DNA from: Spodoptera frugiperda
Lineage: Eukaryota; Arthropoda; Insecta; Lepidoptera; Noctuidae
Length of the DNA: 64,000 bases
Direction of reading: 5' to 3'
Assembly (NCBI RefSeq): GCF_023101765.2
Contig: NC_064226.1
Span: 5,200,001 to 5,264,000 of the forward strand
Of the stretch, positions 11,901-21,501 are shown in pieces. The stretch's first letter is position 1. Each line of letters starts with the position of its first letter. A program made the position numbers and the translations under genes. The notes below the pieces were generated by a model, which did no database searches, had not been told where the DNA came from, and saw only the letters and a program-made list of their open reading frames with translations.

Positions 11901-14900
11901 ATTACTGTAAATAATCCACATAAATGATTACGAGATTATAAGTCCGAAAAATAAAAATAAGTGTTGTCACGATTCCTGTAAGTAGGTAACATTGACATGA
12001 TCTTGTTGACTTGCAACAACAGAACATTCTCGATTTATTTCAACACATTTCTGATCTTAGCTCCACACCAGCTCCGTCCCTCTTGCACTGCTCAGTGATC
12101 GACCATTGTGACTCAATTGTAATACCAGACTAAGGCCCCTGAATTGCCCCCTCTGTCGTGGATGTGAATACTAACATACAAATTCACATACATCATGTAT
12201 AAAAACACGGAGCTAACTCCGTAAACTGCGCTGCAGAAAAAATCAGACAATATTTTTAAAATTATAACTATCATTTTTAATTTCTATTTAATTTGTTTAT
12301 AACTACTTGATGTTATAAAGGCACTTATCGGTATACCACACATCATGAAGCATTAAAAAATATCTTATCTATTAATTTCGCGTTCACTACACGAAATTAA
12401 GATTTTAAATTTTATAAATTGATTATTACCATGTGAGATAATTACGTTTCCGATTAAAGGTAACAAAAAACGCACCGCACACATGAGAAAATCCTAGTGT
12501 GGAGCAACTTTGATGTTTGAAATAAAATTTTAAATAACTACTTTTAATGTTATTTAAAAAAATAGAATATGTAGTCATGCCTAGAAATAGATAAATAAGA
12601 GTGACTTAGAAGTAAGGAATGATGATCACTTTAGTAAAAAACATCCTGAGGGTTGAAATTACTTAACCTCTAGTACAACAATGGCATTTGTGATTACTAA
12701 ACCATTTGTTTATAATTCCTATCTACTGATACAGGTAAATAAGTAGATATGTCTACTGTAGGTGGCGTAATCTCAATCAATCAATTTGTGATTTTGTCAC
12801 ACAGTTGCTATTGTGGCGACCTATTATTATTAAACTCTTTGGAGTTGCGACTCCTGTCAATTGACTTGATTTATTAAAAGAAAATAAAAAGTGACAGGTG
12901 TCGAGAGTCGCACGTAGGCCATCGGAGAGTTGCGTTTGTGTTAGACTTCTACTTACTCGTATTTAATTAAAGAGTTTTACTCCGATTCAATTTCGTCGCG
13001 CTTTTATATATGTTTTCCTAACTATCGTTTTCATCTATCCGTTCTCATCTAATATTTCACTCCTTCTGTAAACTATACTTGTGTTGTGCTGAACTCTTGT
13101 GACTTCTGTATATAAAAATAAATTATATATTTCTACCGTGAGAGACTTTTAATATCTATCTTCTAATTCTTCAATCTTCACAATCCACAACCTACATTGG
13201 TGACTCCGAAAGAACACGATGACTGAGAAAAAAGGTCACGCGACGCAAGATGGCGGCGCGCTTGCAGCAGAAAATTTTCGTGTCGGAGTACGCGTACCTC
13301 CTTTCAATCCCGAGAAGCCTGGTCTATGGTTCCACCAGATGGAGGCCCAGTTCGTCCTGGCTAATATCAAGGTGGACGAAACAAAATTCTTCTACATAAT
13401 CGGGCACCTAGACCCACAATATGCAGACGAAGTAGAAGACATAATCGCCAACCCTCCAGCGACCGAAAAATACACCAAGCTTAAAAGTGAGCTCATCAAC
13501 AGACTTTCGGCGTCGCGGGAGAAGAAGGTGATGCAGCTTCTCATGCACGAGGAGTTAGGCGACAGGAAGCCGTCGCAGTTCTACCGGCACCTCCTCCACC
13601 TGGCTGGTCCAGGTGTTCCAGAGGAGTTCCTGAGGACCATCTGGACGAGCCGTCTCCCCGCTGGCACTCAAGCCATTGTGGCGTCGCAGTCGAAGAGAGA
13701 TCTGGCTGAGCTGGCTGAGTTGGCGGACCGGATTCATGACGTCGTCGGCACACAGGTGGCGTCTACGGCAACCATCACTACAACTGCAACCTCTCCAAGC
13801 CCTTCAGGTAACAGCGCGCAATCCGAGATTGCTGCGCTGACAAAACAAGTGGCAATGTTAGCGGAAAGAGTCGAACGATTGTCCCGGCCAAGAGGAAGAT
13901 CCAGTAGTCGTACGCGTCACCGTTCCAACACCAGATCGGCTTCCAGCTACAAAATGTCCCCGCTCTGCTGGTACCATCAAAACTTTGGGGAGCGAGCGAG
14001 GAAATGCGTGAAGCCGTGCGACTATCCCAATTCGGGAAATGTGCGGGGCAATCAGTAATGGCGACCGATGATTGTCCAAGTGCTGGTCGCTTATTCGTTA
14101 CCGATCAAAGGTCCAAGGTGCAGTTTTTGGTCGACACTGGCAGCGACCTCTGTGTCTACCCCCGATCGGCGATTTCACGACCATTACAGAAGACTGATTA
14201 CCAGTTATGTGCCGCTAACGGAACGCCGATACAAACATACGGCTTTATTAACATAACGCTCAATTTAGGTTTGCGCCGTGACTTTGTCTGGCGATTTATT
14301 GTTGCTGACGTAACAAAGGCGATAATAGGCGTGGATTTTTTATGTTTTTATAATTTAGCTGTCGATTGCAGGAACCAACGCCTCATCGACAACTATACTA
14401 CACTCTCCACCCCGGCTTTGCCTGCGCGTCGCTCTGATGACGTGTCGTCGGTTAAAGTAAGTCTTGGTGATTCCGCATACACACACATACTACGGGAATT
14501 TCCCGACATCACTCGTCCACCTGGCATACACCGCACACCCAAGCACCAGACAGTACATCACATCCGCACTACTCCTGGACCACCAGTAGCCTGTTCACCC
14601 CGCAGACTGGCCCCTGACAAACTAAAAATCGCCAGGGATGAATTTGACGCCATGCTCAAGTGTGGAACTTGTCGTCCGTCAGAATCGTCCTGGTCTTCAC
14701 CCCTTCATCTAGCACCTAAGAAAAACGACGGTTGGCGCCCCTGCGGCGATTATAGGATGCTGAACGCACGGACCATCGCAGACCAGTACCCTATCCGACA
14801 TATTCATGACTTCGCTCACAGCCTGTCTGGCTGTACTGTCTTTTCACAAATTGACCTGGTGAAAGCGTACAACCAGATTCCAGTCCATCCAGACGACATC

Positions 14901-17776
14901 CCGAAGACTGCGATCACAACGCCGTTCGGTCTTTTCGAATTTCCGTACATGACTTTCGGACTTCGAAATGCCGCACAGACGTTTCAGCGCTTCGTGGATG
15001 AAATGCTCAGGGGTCTGGACTTTACGTACGCATATTTGGATGACTTCCTGGTCTTCTCAAAAGATCATAAGACCCACGAAGTTCACCTGCGTCAGCTTTT
15101 CACCAGGCTCAAGGAGTACGGTATGGTCATCAACAGCTCAAAGTGTGTCTTCGGTGTGTCGGAGGTAAACTTTTTAGGCTATCATATTTCAGCCAAGGGT
15201 ACCAAGCCCCTGCCTTCCAAGGTCGAAGCCGTGCAAAACTTTCCCGCTCCTAAGACCGTAAGAGAGCTGCGGAGATTCCTTGGGATGCTCAATTTTTACC
15301 GTAGGTTCATTCCTGAGGCAGCTACTCATCAAGCACCCCTGAACGCTCTTCTTACTGGCTCAGTAAAGGGTTCACACCCTGTGAATTTTACACCAGCTGA
15401 AGATACAGCTTTTCAGAACTGCAAGAACAGCCTGTGTCAAGCAGCATTACTGGCCCATCCCGACTGCAACGCAAAGATGGCGTTGGTCACGGATGCGTCA
15501 GACAAAGCTATCGGAGCAGTCCTGCAGCAGCTGAACGAGGGAGCATGGGAGCCACTCGCATTCTTCTCACGCAAGTTGACTCCAGCACAGGTAAAGTACT
15601 CTCCTTACGATCGAGAGTTGCTCGCCATTTACGAGAGTGTCAAGTATTTTAGACATATGTTAGAGGCTCGTCATTTCGTCATTTACACTGACCACAAGCC
15701 TATCACATATGCCTACCACTCTCGTAAAGAAAACAGTTCCCCTCGGCAGTCACGTCACCTGGACTTTATTGCCCAGTTTACAACGGACATCCGGCACATT
15801 TCAGGGAAGAATAATGTCGTGGCGGACACCCTTTCACGCGTGGAGGAGATTGCTCAACCTGTGCACGCCGAGAGGATCGCCGCTGCTCAACTTGAGGACC
15901 CTGAACTGAAGCAACTCCTAGCTGGTGAGACTTCCTTACGCCTGCAGCAAGTTAAGATTCCAGGTGCAACTTGCCAACTATACTGCGACGTCAGCACCTC
16001 AACGCCGAGACCTTTTGTGCCCAAGGAATTGCGCAGGTCAGTCTTTACAAGCCTGCACTCCTTGAGTCACCCAGGTTCCAAGGCATCTGCAAGGCTGGTC
16101 GCAGACCGCTACGTTTGGCCTGGAGTTAAGAAGGACTGTCGCGAGTGGGTTCGTTCCTGCTTGGAATGTCAACGTGCGAAAATCACACGTCACATCTCTG
16201 CTCCAATAGGCAACTTCAAACTACCTTCATCAAGGTTTGCCTTCATCCACATTGACCTCGTAGGTCCATTGCCTCTGTGTCAAGGGTACCGATACTGTCT
16301 CACCGCCGTCGATCGCTTTACGCGATGGCCTGAGGCAATACCGATAGCAGACATAACTGCTGAAACAGTGGCAAAGGCTCTACTGAGTGGGTGGATAGCC
16401 CGTTTCGGCTGCCCATCCGATATCGTAACCGATAGAGGTAGGCAGTTCGAATCAGAGCTCTTTAAATGTTTGTCTGGTATTGCTGGGTTCCGACACCGCA
16501 AAACCACAGCCTACCATCCAGCCTGTAATGGATTGGTGGAGAGATTCCACCGTCAACTCAAGGCTGCTATAACCTGCCACGCCAGTGTCAGTTGGGTGGA
16601 ATCTCTTCCACTAGTCTTACTAGGCGTTCGCAGCGCTTATAAAGAAGACGCACAAGCCTCTGTCGCCGAACTTGTCTACGGTCAACCACTGCGCCTTCCA
16701 GGCGAATTTTTTGACCCGCAGACGGATGAGACTGTCGACACAGCAGACTATTTGTCCAGGCTCAGGAGTTTGGTTCGGCAACTGCGACCATCACCAGCTG
16801 CCAGACACAACAAAAGCAAGTTTTTTATATTTAAAAACCTACCAACCTCATCACACGTTTTCCTTAGGGACTGCACTGCTGGTGGTTTCAAACCGGCATA
16901 CTCTGGTCCACACAAGGTCATCGAGCGAGGGGACAAGGTGTACAAGATCGTGGTAAACGGTAAACAGGTTACAGTATCGATAGACCGCCTTAAGCCGGCC
17001 TCCATACTGCGTGACCCAGACACCCCATACACACCACCTACCACAATCATTCATCACAATACATTTCGAACATCTTCCAACAAAAACACGGATAACCGGA
17101 ACTTGCCTGATCCTGGCGATGGCGTCGTCAAAGCGACGCGGTCAGGCCGCCGCGTTAAATTTCCCGACTATTACCGCCCTTGACGGTCTCTGGAAGGGGG
17201 TGATGTGGCGACCTATTATTATTAAACTCTTTGGAGTTGCGACTCCTGTCAATTGACTTGATTTAATGAAAGAAAAAAAAAAGTGACAGGTGTCGAGAGT
17301 CGCACGTAGGCCATCGGAGAGTTGCGTTTGTGTTAGACTTCTACTTACTCGTATTTAATTAAAGAGTTTTACTCCGATTCAATTTCGTCGCGCTTTTATA
17401 TATGTTTTCCTAACTATCGTTTTCATCTATCCGTTCTCATCTAATATTTCACTCCTTCTGTAAACTATACTTGTGTTGTGCTGAACTCTTGTGACTTCTG
17501 TATATAAAAATAAATTATATATTTCTACCATGAGAGACTTTTAATATCTATATTCTAATTCTTCAATCTTCACAATCCACAACCTACACTATCTTATAAA
17601 TCCTCTTAATTAAATACTAACAAATAATTTTATAAACTTCATACTATACGGGGATTTTATACGTAAACTAAACTTGCCTCGCTACTGTATTATACATAGA
17701 AAGTTAAAATAAACACGAGCTTCGTACCTGCAACAGCAGCGCACAGGACAATTAAACACTTCACAAGCGCGGCCAT
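8975..17776 (-). CDS. Lipase 2: secreted lipase-fold protein lacking catalytic Ser and His
   Basis: Six exons on the minus strand: 17728-17776, 10950-11001, 10714-10859, 10151-10396, 9610-9949 and 8975-9032. All phases agree, giving 296 aa. A signal peptide (MAALVKCLIVLCAAVA) is followed by a shortened N-terminal region, then the lipase core. At the nucleophile elbow the sequence is GIGLG, with Gly142 in place of Ser. The acid region is AIDP (Asp167), and the normal CSHGR is CSQNM, with Gln228 in place of His. The oxyanion HGW is also replaced (IHNSG). It should therefore be unable to hydrolyse esters by the usual mechanism; lipid binding is a guess by analogy with other non-catalytic lipase-fold proteins such as fly yolk proteins. 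Open frames in all exons argue against a decaying pseudogene. Intron 1 (11002-17727) contains a complete LTR retrotransposon in the opposite orientation. Confidence 0.88.
9085..9250. repeat. RTE-like retroposon fragment
   Basis: The segment shares TTCCAGACCA.AATCTACCC and TTTCAAATTT words with 7960-8010 and ends in an ACACACAAA-rich stretch. It lies in intron 5 of lipase 2. Confidence 0.5.
9308..9531 (-). mobile_element. tRNA-derived SINE, family A (full-length copy)
   Basis: Read on the minus strand it starts GACTGCCTCGTTGGCCGAG (A-box-like), has GGTTCGATTCC as B box, a middle part with TTTTTCGGTTTTTCG, and a conserved 3' part with GCACCTCTGCCTACCCC. Relatives lie at 19512-19764, 24613-24895, 29964-30130 and 51808-51920. 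It sits in intron 5 of lipase 2. Confidence 0.85.
12812..13196 (+). repeat. 5' LTR (385 bp)
   Basis: It starts TGTGGCGACC and ends CAACCTACA. It contains a TATATATG box near 13004 that may serve as promoter. It is nearly identical to 17204-17588. Confidence 0.95.
13219..14058 (+). CDS. gag: Gag protein of the Ty3/gypsy element
   Basis: The frame encodes 279 aa, the structural protein that would form the particle. Residues about 20-160 resemble the retrotransposon capsid region (PEKPGLWFHQMEAQF, then a long helical stretch). A Ser/Arg-rich segment follows, then a C-terminal motif CWYHQNFGERARKC typical of Gag from this clade in place of a classical CCHC knuckle. The start at 13219 is the first ATG after the primer-binding region. 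Its end overlaps pol by 55 bases in the -1 frame, so pol is probably made as a Gag-Pol fusion by ribosomal frameshifting. No premature stop is seen. Confidence 0.9.
   Translation: MTEKKGHATQDGGALAAENFRVGVRVPPFNPEKPGLWFHQMEAQFVLANIKVDETKFFYIIGHLDPQYADEVEDIIANPPATEKYTKLKSELINRLSASREKKVMQLLMHEELGDRKPSQFYRHLLHLAGPGVPEEFLRTIWTSRLPAGTQAIVASQSKRDLAELAELADRIHDVVGTQVASTATITTTATSPSPSGNSAQSEIAALTKQVAMLAERVERLSRPRGRSSSRTRHRSNTRSASSYKMSPLCWYHQNFGERARKCVKPCDYPNSGNVRGNQ
14004..17183 (+). CDS. pol: Pol polyprotein (protease, RT, RNase H, integrase)
   Basis: The frame is about 1059 aa counted from its first ATG, although translation probably enters by frameshift near 14034-14040. Domain order is that of Ty3/gypsy. 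An aspartic protease with FLVDTGSD lies near residue 44. Reverse transcriptase follows with YLDD near residue 344, then RNase H with VTDAS and YTDHKP. Integrase has an HHCC zinc region (CLECQRAK) and catalytic acidic residues in HIDLVG, VTDRG and NGLVERF (about 748-850). No stop, frameshift or missing catalytic motif is visible, so the copy could be autonomous. The C-terminus shows an integrase tail but no chromodomain that I recognise. Confidence 0.95.
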   Translation: MREAVRLSQFGKCAGQSVMATDDCPSAGRLFVTDQRSKVQFLVDTGSDLCVYPRSAISRPLQKTDYQLCAANGTPIQTYGFINITLNLGLRRDFVWRFIVADVTKAIIGVDFLCFYNLAVDCRNQRLIDNYTTLSTPALPARRSDDVSSVKVSLGDSAYTHILREFPDITRPPGIHRTPKHQTVHHIRTTPGPPVACSPRRLAPDKLKIARDEFDAMLKCGTCRPSESSWSSPLHLAPKKNDGWRPCGDYRMLNARTIADQYPIRHIHDFAHSLSGCTVFSQIDLVKAYNQIPVHPDDIPKTAITTPFGLFEFPYMTFGLRNAAQTFQRFVDEMLRGLDFTYAYLDDFLVFSKDHKTHEVHLRQLFTRLKEYGMVINSSKCVFGVSEVNFLGYHISAKGTKPLPSKVEAVQNFPAPKTVRELRRFLGMLNFYRRFIPEAATHQAPLNALLTGSVKGSHPVNFTPAEDTAFQNCKNSLCQAALLAHPDCNAKMALVTDASDKAIGAVLQQLNEGAWEPLAFFSRKLTPAQVKYSPYDRELLAIYESVKYFRHMLEARHFVIYTDHKPITYAYHSRKENSSPRQSRHLDFIAQFTTDIRHISGKNNVVADTLSRVEEIAQPVHAERIAAAQLEDPELKQLLAGETSLRLQQVKIPGATCQLYCDVSTSTPRPFVPKELRRSVFTSLHSLSHPGSKASARLVADRYVWPGVKKDCREWVRSCLECQRAKITRHISAPIGNFKLPSSRFAFIHIDLVGPLPLCQGYRYCLTAVDRFTRWPEAIPIADITAETVAKALLSGWIARFGCPSDIVTDRGRQFESELFKCLSGIAGFRHRKTTAYHPACNGLVERFHRQLKAAITCHASVSWVESLPLVLLGVRSAYKEDAQASVAELVYGQPLRLPGEFFDPQTDETVDTADYLSRLRSLVRQLRPSPAARHNKSKFFIFKNLPTSSHVFLRDCTAGGFKPAYSGPHKVIERGDKVYKIVVNGKQVTVSIDRLKPASILRDPDTPYTPPTTIIHHNTFRTSSNKNTDNRNLPDPGDGVVKATRSGRRVKFPDYYRP
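14034..14040 (+). other. Candidate -1 ribosomal frameshift heptamer GGGAAAT
   Basis: In the gag frame the codons read tcG GGA AAT, which fits the X XXY YYZ slip pattern. It lies inside the gag/pol overlap, 18 bases before the gag stop. Slippage would continue into the protease part of pol. A downstream structure was not computed. Confidence 0.5.
17204..17588 (+). repeat. 3' LTR (385 bp)
   Basis: Same length and ends as the 5' LTR. Visible differences lie mainly in the A-rich tract near 17265-17282 and in single bases near 17529 and 17551. Confidence 0.95.
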
Positions 17777-17816
17777 TTTGTCAAAACTAATTCAGTAAAA
17801 GTAACCAACGGATATA

Positions 17817-17834
17817 TATTTATAGCATTTATCT
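17817..17834 (-). promoter_or_regulatory. Core promoter of lipase 2: TATA box plus GATA site
   Basis: On the minus strand TATAAATA (17817-17824) lies about 40 bases upstream of the start codon. AGATAA (17829-17834) is immediately upstream. The arrangement repeats that of lipase 1, suggesting shared regulation. Confidence 0.6.
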
Positions 17835-18762
17835 TAGATTACAAAATAGGTAATCCCGTCAAAGATAATTATTAAACTTGGTCAATAAAACTAAAAACCT
17901 CTTGATAACAAATTATACCGTTCAAAATGTTGGTTGTTCATCGCTAAAAGTATCACGGAACTGTTTGATACAAAGCTATCTGATTTTATCAGATAATTGA
18001 ATTCATGTAATTTATAAAGCCAATATTTTAATTTGAGATTTTTATTACAAATAACTAGTATTTATTTGTTTTCCTTAATGCTTACAGGATGTGGTAAATT
18101 ATATTTCATTTGTCGCCATACGTTATGGAAGTAAGTAGGTATTATATTTTGTCATACACGCTACATAGTGGAAATAATTCTCCTTGTTCTATCCCTTCTT
18201 GAACTGCTTAATCTAGACACACGGCAGTGTGTCCGCCAAGTTCGAGCAAAAAAACCGACACACCGGCCGTGGGTTATATTACACGAACCATTTCGGGCCA
18301 AGTTCGACCCACCTATAACTCAAAATCAATTTTATCTACGCATATGAAATTTCTAGTATCTGTTGAGATCTACTTACTTATCTAAAATACAAAATTTCAT
18401 TAATGTACCTATTGTAGGTCTTGAGATATTGACGTCAGAAAATCGCTATTTTTACTATACACTCACTGACTGACTCACTCATCAAAAACCTAGACCACTT
18501 CCAATGGTCGTATTGACTTGAAATTTGGCATGGAGGTAGGTCTTTAGGTCAAAGTGAAGGAAAAAATCTGAAAATGGCCAAGTGTGAGTCGGTTTTAAAA
18601 ATAATGAAGGTGTAAATTCATACCCCTAAGGAACTAAAACAAAAAAATATATCTATATCTTCCAATGGTCGTACCGACCTAAAATTCGTTACGAAGGTTT
18701 GTATTTAGTCAAAGTAAAGTAAAATAAGAAAAAAAGAAAATAAACCTTACAAAAATAAATGA
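17835..18762. other. Intergenic; transposon debris from about 18200
   Basis: No gene seen. From about 18205 there are repeat words (GCCAAGTTCG, CACTCACTGACTGACTCACT, CCACTTCCAATGGTCG, the last duplicated near 18660) characteristic of interspersed DNA repeats. Nothing encodes a transposase. Confidence 0.5.
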
Positions 18763-19088
18763 AATCCCACCCAAAACATAAATGTGAAAGGCTGCCAAGT
18801 TCGATAATATTGAAATGCTTCGCCTATAAAAGAAGTGAGATCTAAATAAGTACCAAGTTCCATACACAGACCTCAGTTAAAAATGATATAACTTGGCAAG
18901 TTTTAATAGAAAATTATATACTTGACTCATTGCGTAGTGTGTGAAAACTTGCCAACTTGTTATATCATTTTTAACTGGGGTTTGTGAATGGAACTTGGTA
19001 CTTATTTAGATCTCACTTCTTTTATAGGCGAAGCATTTCAACATTATCGAACTTGGCAGCCTTTCACATTTATGTTTTGGGTGGGATT
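18763..19088. repeat. Foldback element: long near-perfect palindrome
   Basis: Left arm 18763-18904 and right arm 18944-19088 are reverse complements with only small mismatches, around a 39-base spacer. The ends read AATCCCACCC and GGGTGGGATT. It is a MITE-like or foldback repeat without coding capacity. Confidence 0.85.
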
Positions 19089-19511
19089 AATATTTACTAT
19101 AAGTACGTACTGTATTTTAGGTAGTAGGTACAAATAGAGCAATTGAAAGGTAAATCCCTCATGAAAATTTTAACAATTAACTTGATTTTGAAATTATTTC
19201 TAAATACTTCAATTTACATGACTGCAACCAAAACAAATGGCAAGCTATAAATGGTTTCAAAGAGACACTCTTTCTTTATTAAAATATCTAAAATTTGAAC
19301 GACTAATTAGGAAAAACCCTCTTTTACCCAAGCTCATCAGAGATAAGAGCATTTTCGTTAATTATTACTTTATCGATTGTTTTCAAGTTCTTCGATAACT
19401 ATCGAAATCGTATTATATTAGTCTTATGACGTCACAAGGAGATTAGGGTCACATCCATCCGTAGGAAGTATTGAGTAGAATTAATGTAAGTCAAATATTG
19501 ACAAATTGTTA

Positions 19512-19764
19512 GACTGCCTCGTTGGCCGGCAGTCGCACTTGCAACCACTCTGGGTTGCAAGTTCGACTCGGCAGTCGGCGGCAAGGGGTCTCGGGTTCGA
19601 TTCCTGGGTCGGAGTCTGGAAATGTGCCCGGTAAATGGCAATAGGCTCACCACCTTTTACATGGGACTTACAACATAAATTGTGAAATGTGGGTGTGCAT
19701 TGGCATTATGTGCCGTAATGTGCACCTCTGCCTACCCCTTCGGGGATTAAAGGCGTGACGATAT
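19512..19764 (+). mobile_element. tRNA-derived SINE, family A
   Basis: It starts GACTGCCTCGTTGGCC, has a B box GGTTCGATTCC at about 19592, and ends with GCACCTCTGCCTACCCC and GGGGATTAAAGGCG. A short duplication (GGTTGCAAGTTCGACTC) lies within the tRNA-like head. Confidence 0.85.
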
Positions 19765-19837
19765 ATTATGTTAGACTTATGTGTAATCAGTTATTCGTTT
19801 AGTTATATGAAATACATGTACATATTAGTATCCCTTG

Positions 19838-20130
19838 CCTCATCGTTGCGGTGGTGCAGCTCGCTGCCCAACCAGATCCAGACCTGCACTGCGTACGGCG
19901 CGTCGCGTTCCGCGCGCACCTCAAAGAGCCATCAGACCTGCACATGGGGCCCAGTAGGGCTGATACCTGAACCGCAGCTGCGGACTACTTAGCGGGATAA
20001 TCCTGGCTCCGGCTCGAAAAATAGGATTAGGAACCGGTTGGTTTTTAGTAAGTAAGAGTCTGACATTCTCTCTCGCCTCGCCCAAGGCGGGAAAAGACAG
20101 TGGATGATTGCCCCACTAAAAAAAAAAAAT
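19838..20130 (+). mobile_element. SINE family B, long copy with A tail
   Basis: The 5' half (CGCTGCCCAACCAGATCC, CAAAGAGCCATCAGACC, GGGGCCCAGTAG) is shared with 46505-46640. The 3' half (GGCTCCGGCTCGAAAA, GTAAGAGTCTGACA, CTCGCCTCGCCCAAGGCGGG) is shared with 31147, 45027, 48206 and 57990. It ends in an 11-base A run. Confidence 0.8.
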
Positions 20131-21436
20131 CCCTGCGGTGGTCTAGGATTCAAGTTCTCTACTTCCCTAGCCAGGATAGAAACTGAAATTTCACATGTAA
20201 GAAATTATACAGAACATTAATAATAATATTTAGTGCTTGTAATTGTGGTTTACAGGGCTATTTTGTTATAGTAGCTTCACCAATTTTTTTGCAAAAATTG
20301 GTTTAAACTACGATTAAAATACCTAGAGCACTTATCAGTTACTTATTTTGACACTGAATAATTTTAAGTACCTAATTAGTAGTTAAAAGATAAGCTGAGT
20401 TATCATGAAATGGATCGACAACCACATCAATCTTGACAACTATTGATAAGGTGACTGTTTTTAAGTTTAATGGTTTACAAAAGGCGTAAGAAAAAAATAC
20501 AAAAAAATAAAATAAATGTAAAATGATCTGTTATCTGGAAAACATTTGGATTGTTTAGTTGAAAAATACAAACACAAACATTTTGGTAATTTAAAATTAA
20601 TTGATTATGTAAACCTTCTATTAGCAACATCATACGTTATTTGAAATTTAAAAGAATCTGCAAAGGGGCAATGGTATACATGTATAACATAACAGCCAAT
20701 TTTCACTCGTTATGTAATTAATGGGTTATATTCCCATCAAGTCCAAAGTTATAGCAAGCCGGTAACGTAACTTAACCTATATACTACCACGGACAAATAA
20801 GATACTATTGCTATTTCCAAGATAAACTAACTATCTGTTACTACCAAAATCTCTTACTAAAACATTTCTAGAAAAAATATTGTCTGATGTTGTAAGTGAT
20901 GAAACATATAAAACATTTTGTTATAACTTTTGTGAGACATTCTAAATTAATTATTATGTTATCGGGTTACTCATGTAACCAACATGGTAACGTAAACATG
21001 TCTAGCATGGCTTAAAACTTGTCGAGTTCCTCGTCAAACAGTTACGTGAGTAAGCCGAAACCATATTAATATACATAAAAAATATTTTGAAAATACTCAT
21101 GAAAAGTGATCCCCAAGTAAATCATGCTTCATAGAACGCTTCTAAAACTAAAGAACATCTGAAACACTAACATTCGTACTTAGTATTACAATATTTCATT
21201 CCCTACTCTATTCAAACAAATTATACAAAGAAGTTGAATTTGCACAAACAAAATAATCATTGTCAAAGAGCTCACAAAGTCGTTGTTATCTGGTGTAAAT
21301 ATTTACTAATACATTGCCGAATGTAGGCAATCGAATTGAATAATAAATAGTAATATTTTGATAATTACTACAATTTAATACCACCTTAGTACATGTAATC
21401 TAACTGAATAATTCCTTAGATAATTAGGCAGGTGCT
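20131..21436. other. Intergenic; one interspersed repeat with inverted halves
   Basis: No gene. Bases about 20924-21063 match 54745-54900 (AATTATTATGTTATCGG, TTACTCA.GTAA). The right part (CTCGTCAAACAGTTACG) is the inverse of a segment of the other copy. The rest is AT-rich without recognised features. Confidence 0.5.
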
Positions 21437-21470
21437 TATCTTACCTACACTGACCTAAGGCTTGTTATCG
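21437..21470 (+). promoter_or_regulatory. GATA sites upstream of lipase 3
   Basis: CTTATCT (the inverse of AGATAAG) at 21437-21443 and TTATCG (CGATAA) near 21465 lie 30-65 bases before the start codon. A strong TATA box is not evident. The parallel with lipases 1 and 2 suggests common gut-type control, which is inferred. Confidence 0.45.
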
Positions 21471-21501
21471 ACCAATTAATTATAACATTTGTGAAGTAAC
21501 C

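Larger units (their letters stand above)
12812..17588 (+). mobile_element. Complete Ty3/gypsy LTR retrotransposon, no env
   Basis: The element is 4777 bp, bounded by two 385-bp LTRs (12812-13196 and 17204-17588), each TG...CA. It is flanked by a 4-bp target duplication CTAT (12808-12811 and 17589-17592). After the left LTR a primer-binding-type sequence TGGTGACTCCGA starts at 13198. Before the right LTR is a purine tract GGAAGGGGG (17192-17200). It carries gag and an uninterrupted pol; no envelope frame follows pol. By eye the LTRs differ at about five positions, so the insertion is recent. It lies antisense in intron 1 of lipase 2. Confidence 0.95.

Noticed and set aside
17184..17203. Search for an envelope gene after pol
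   Set aside because: Only 20 bases separate the pol stop from the 3' LTR, so there is no env and no reason to call an errantivirus.
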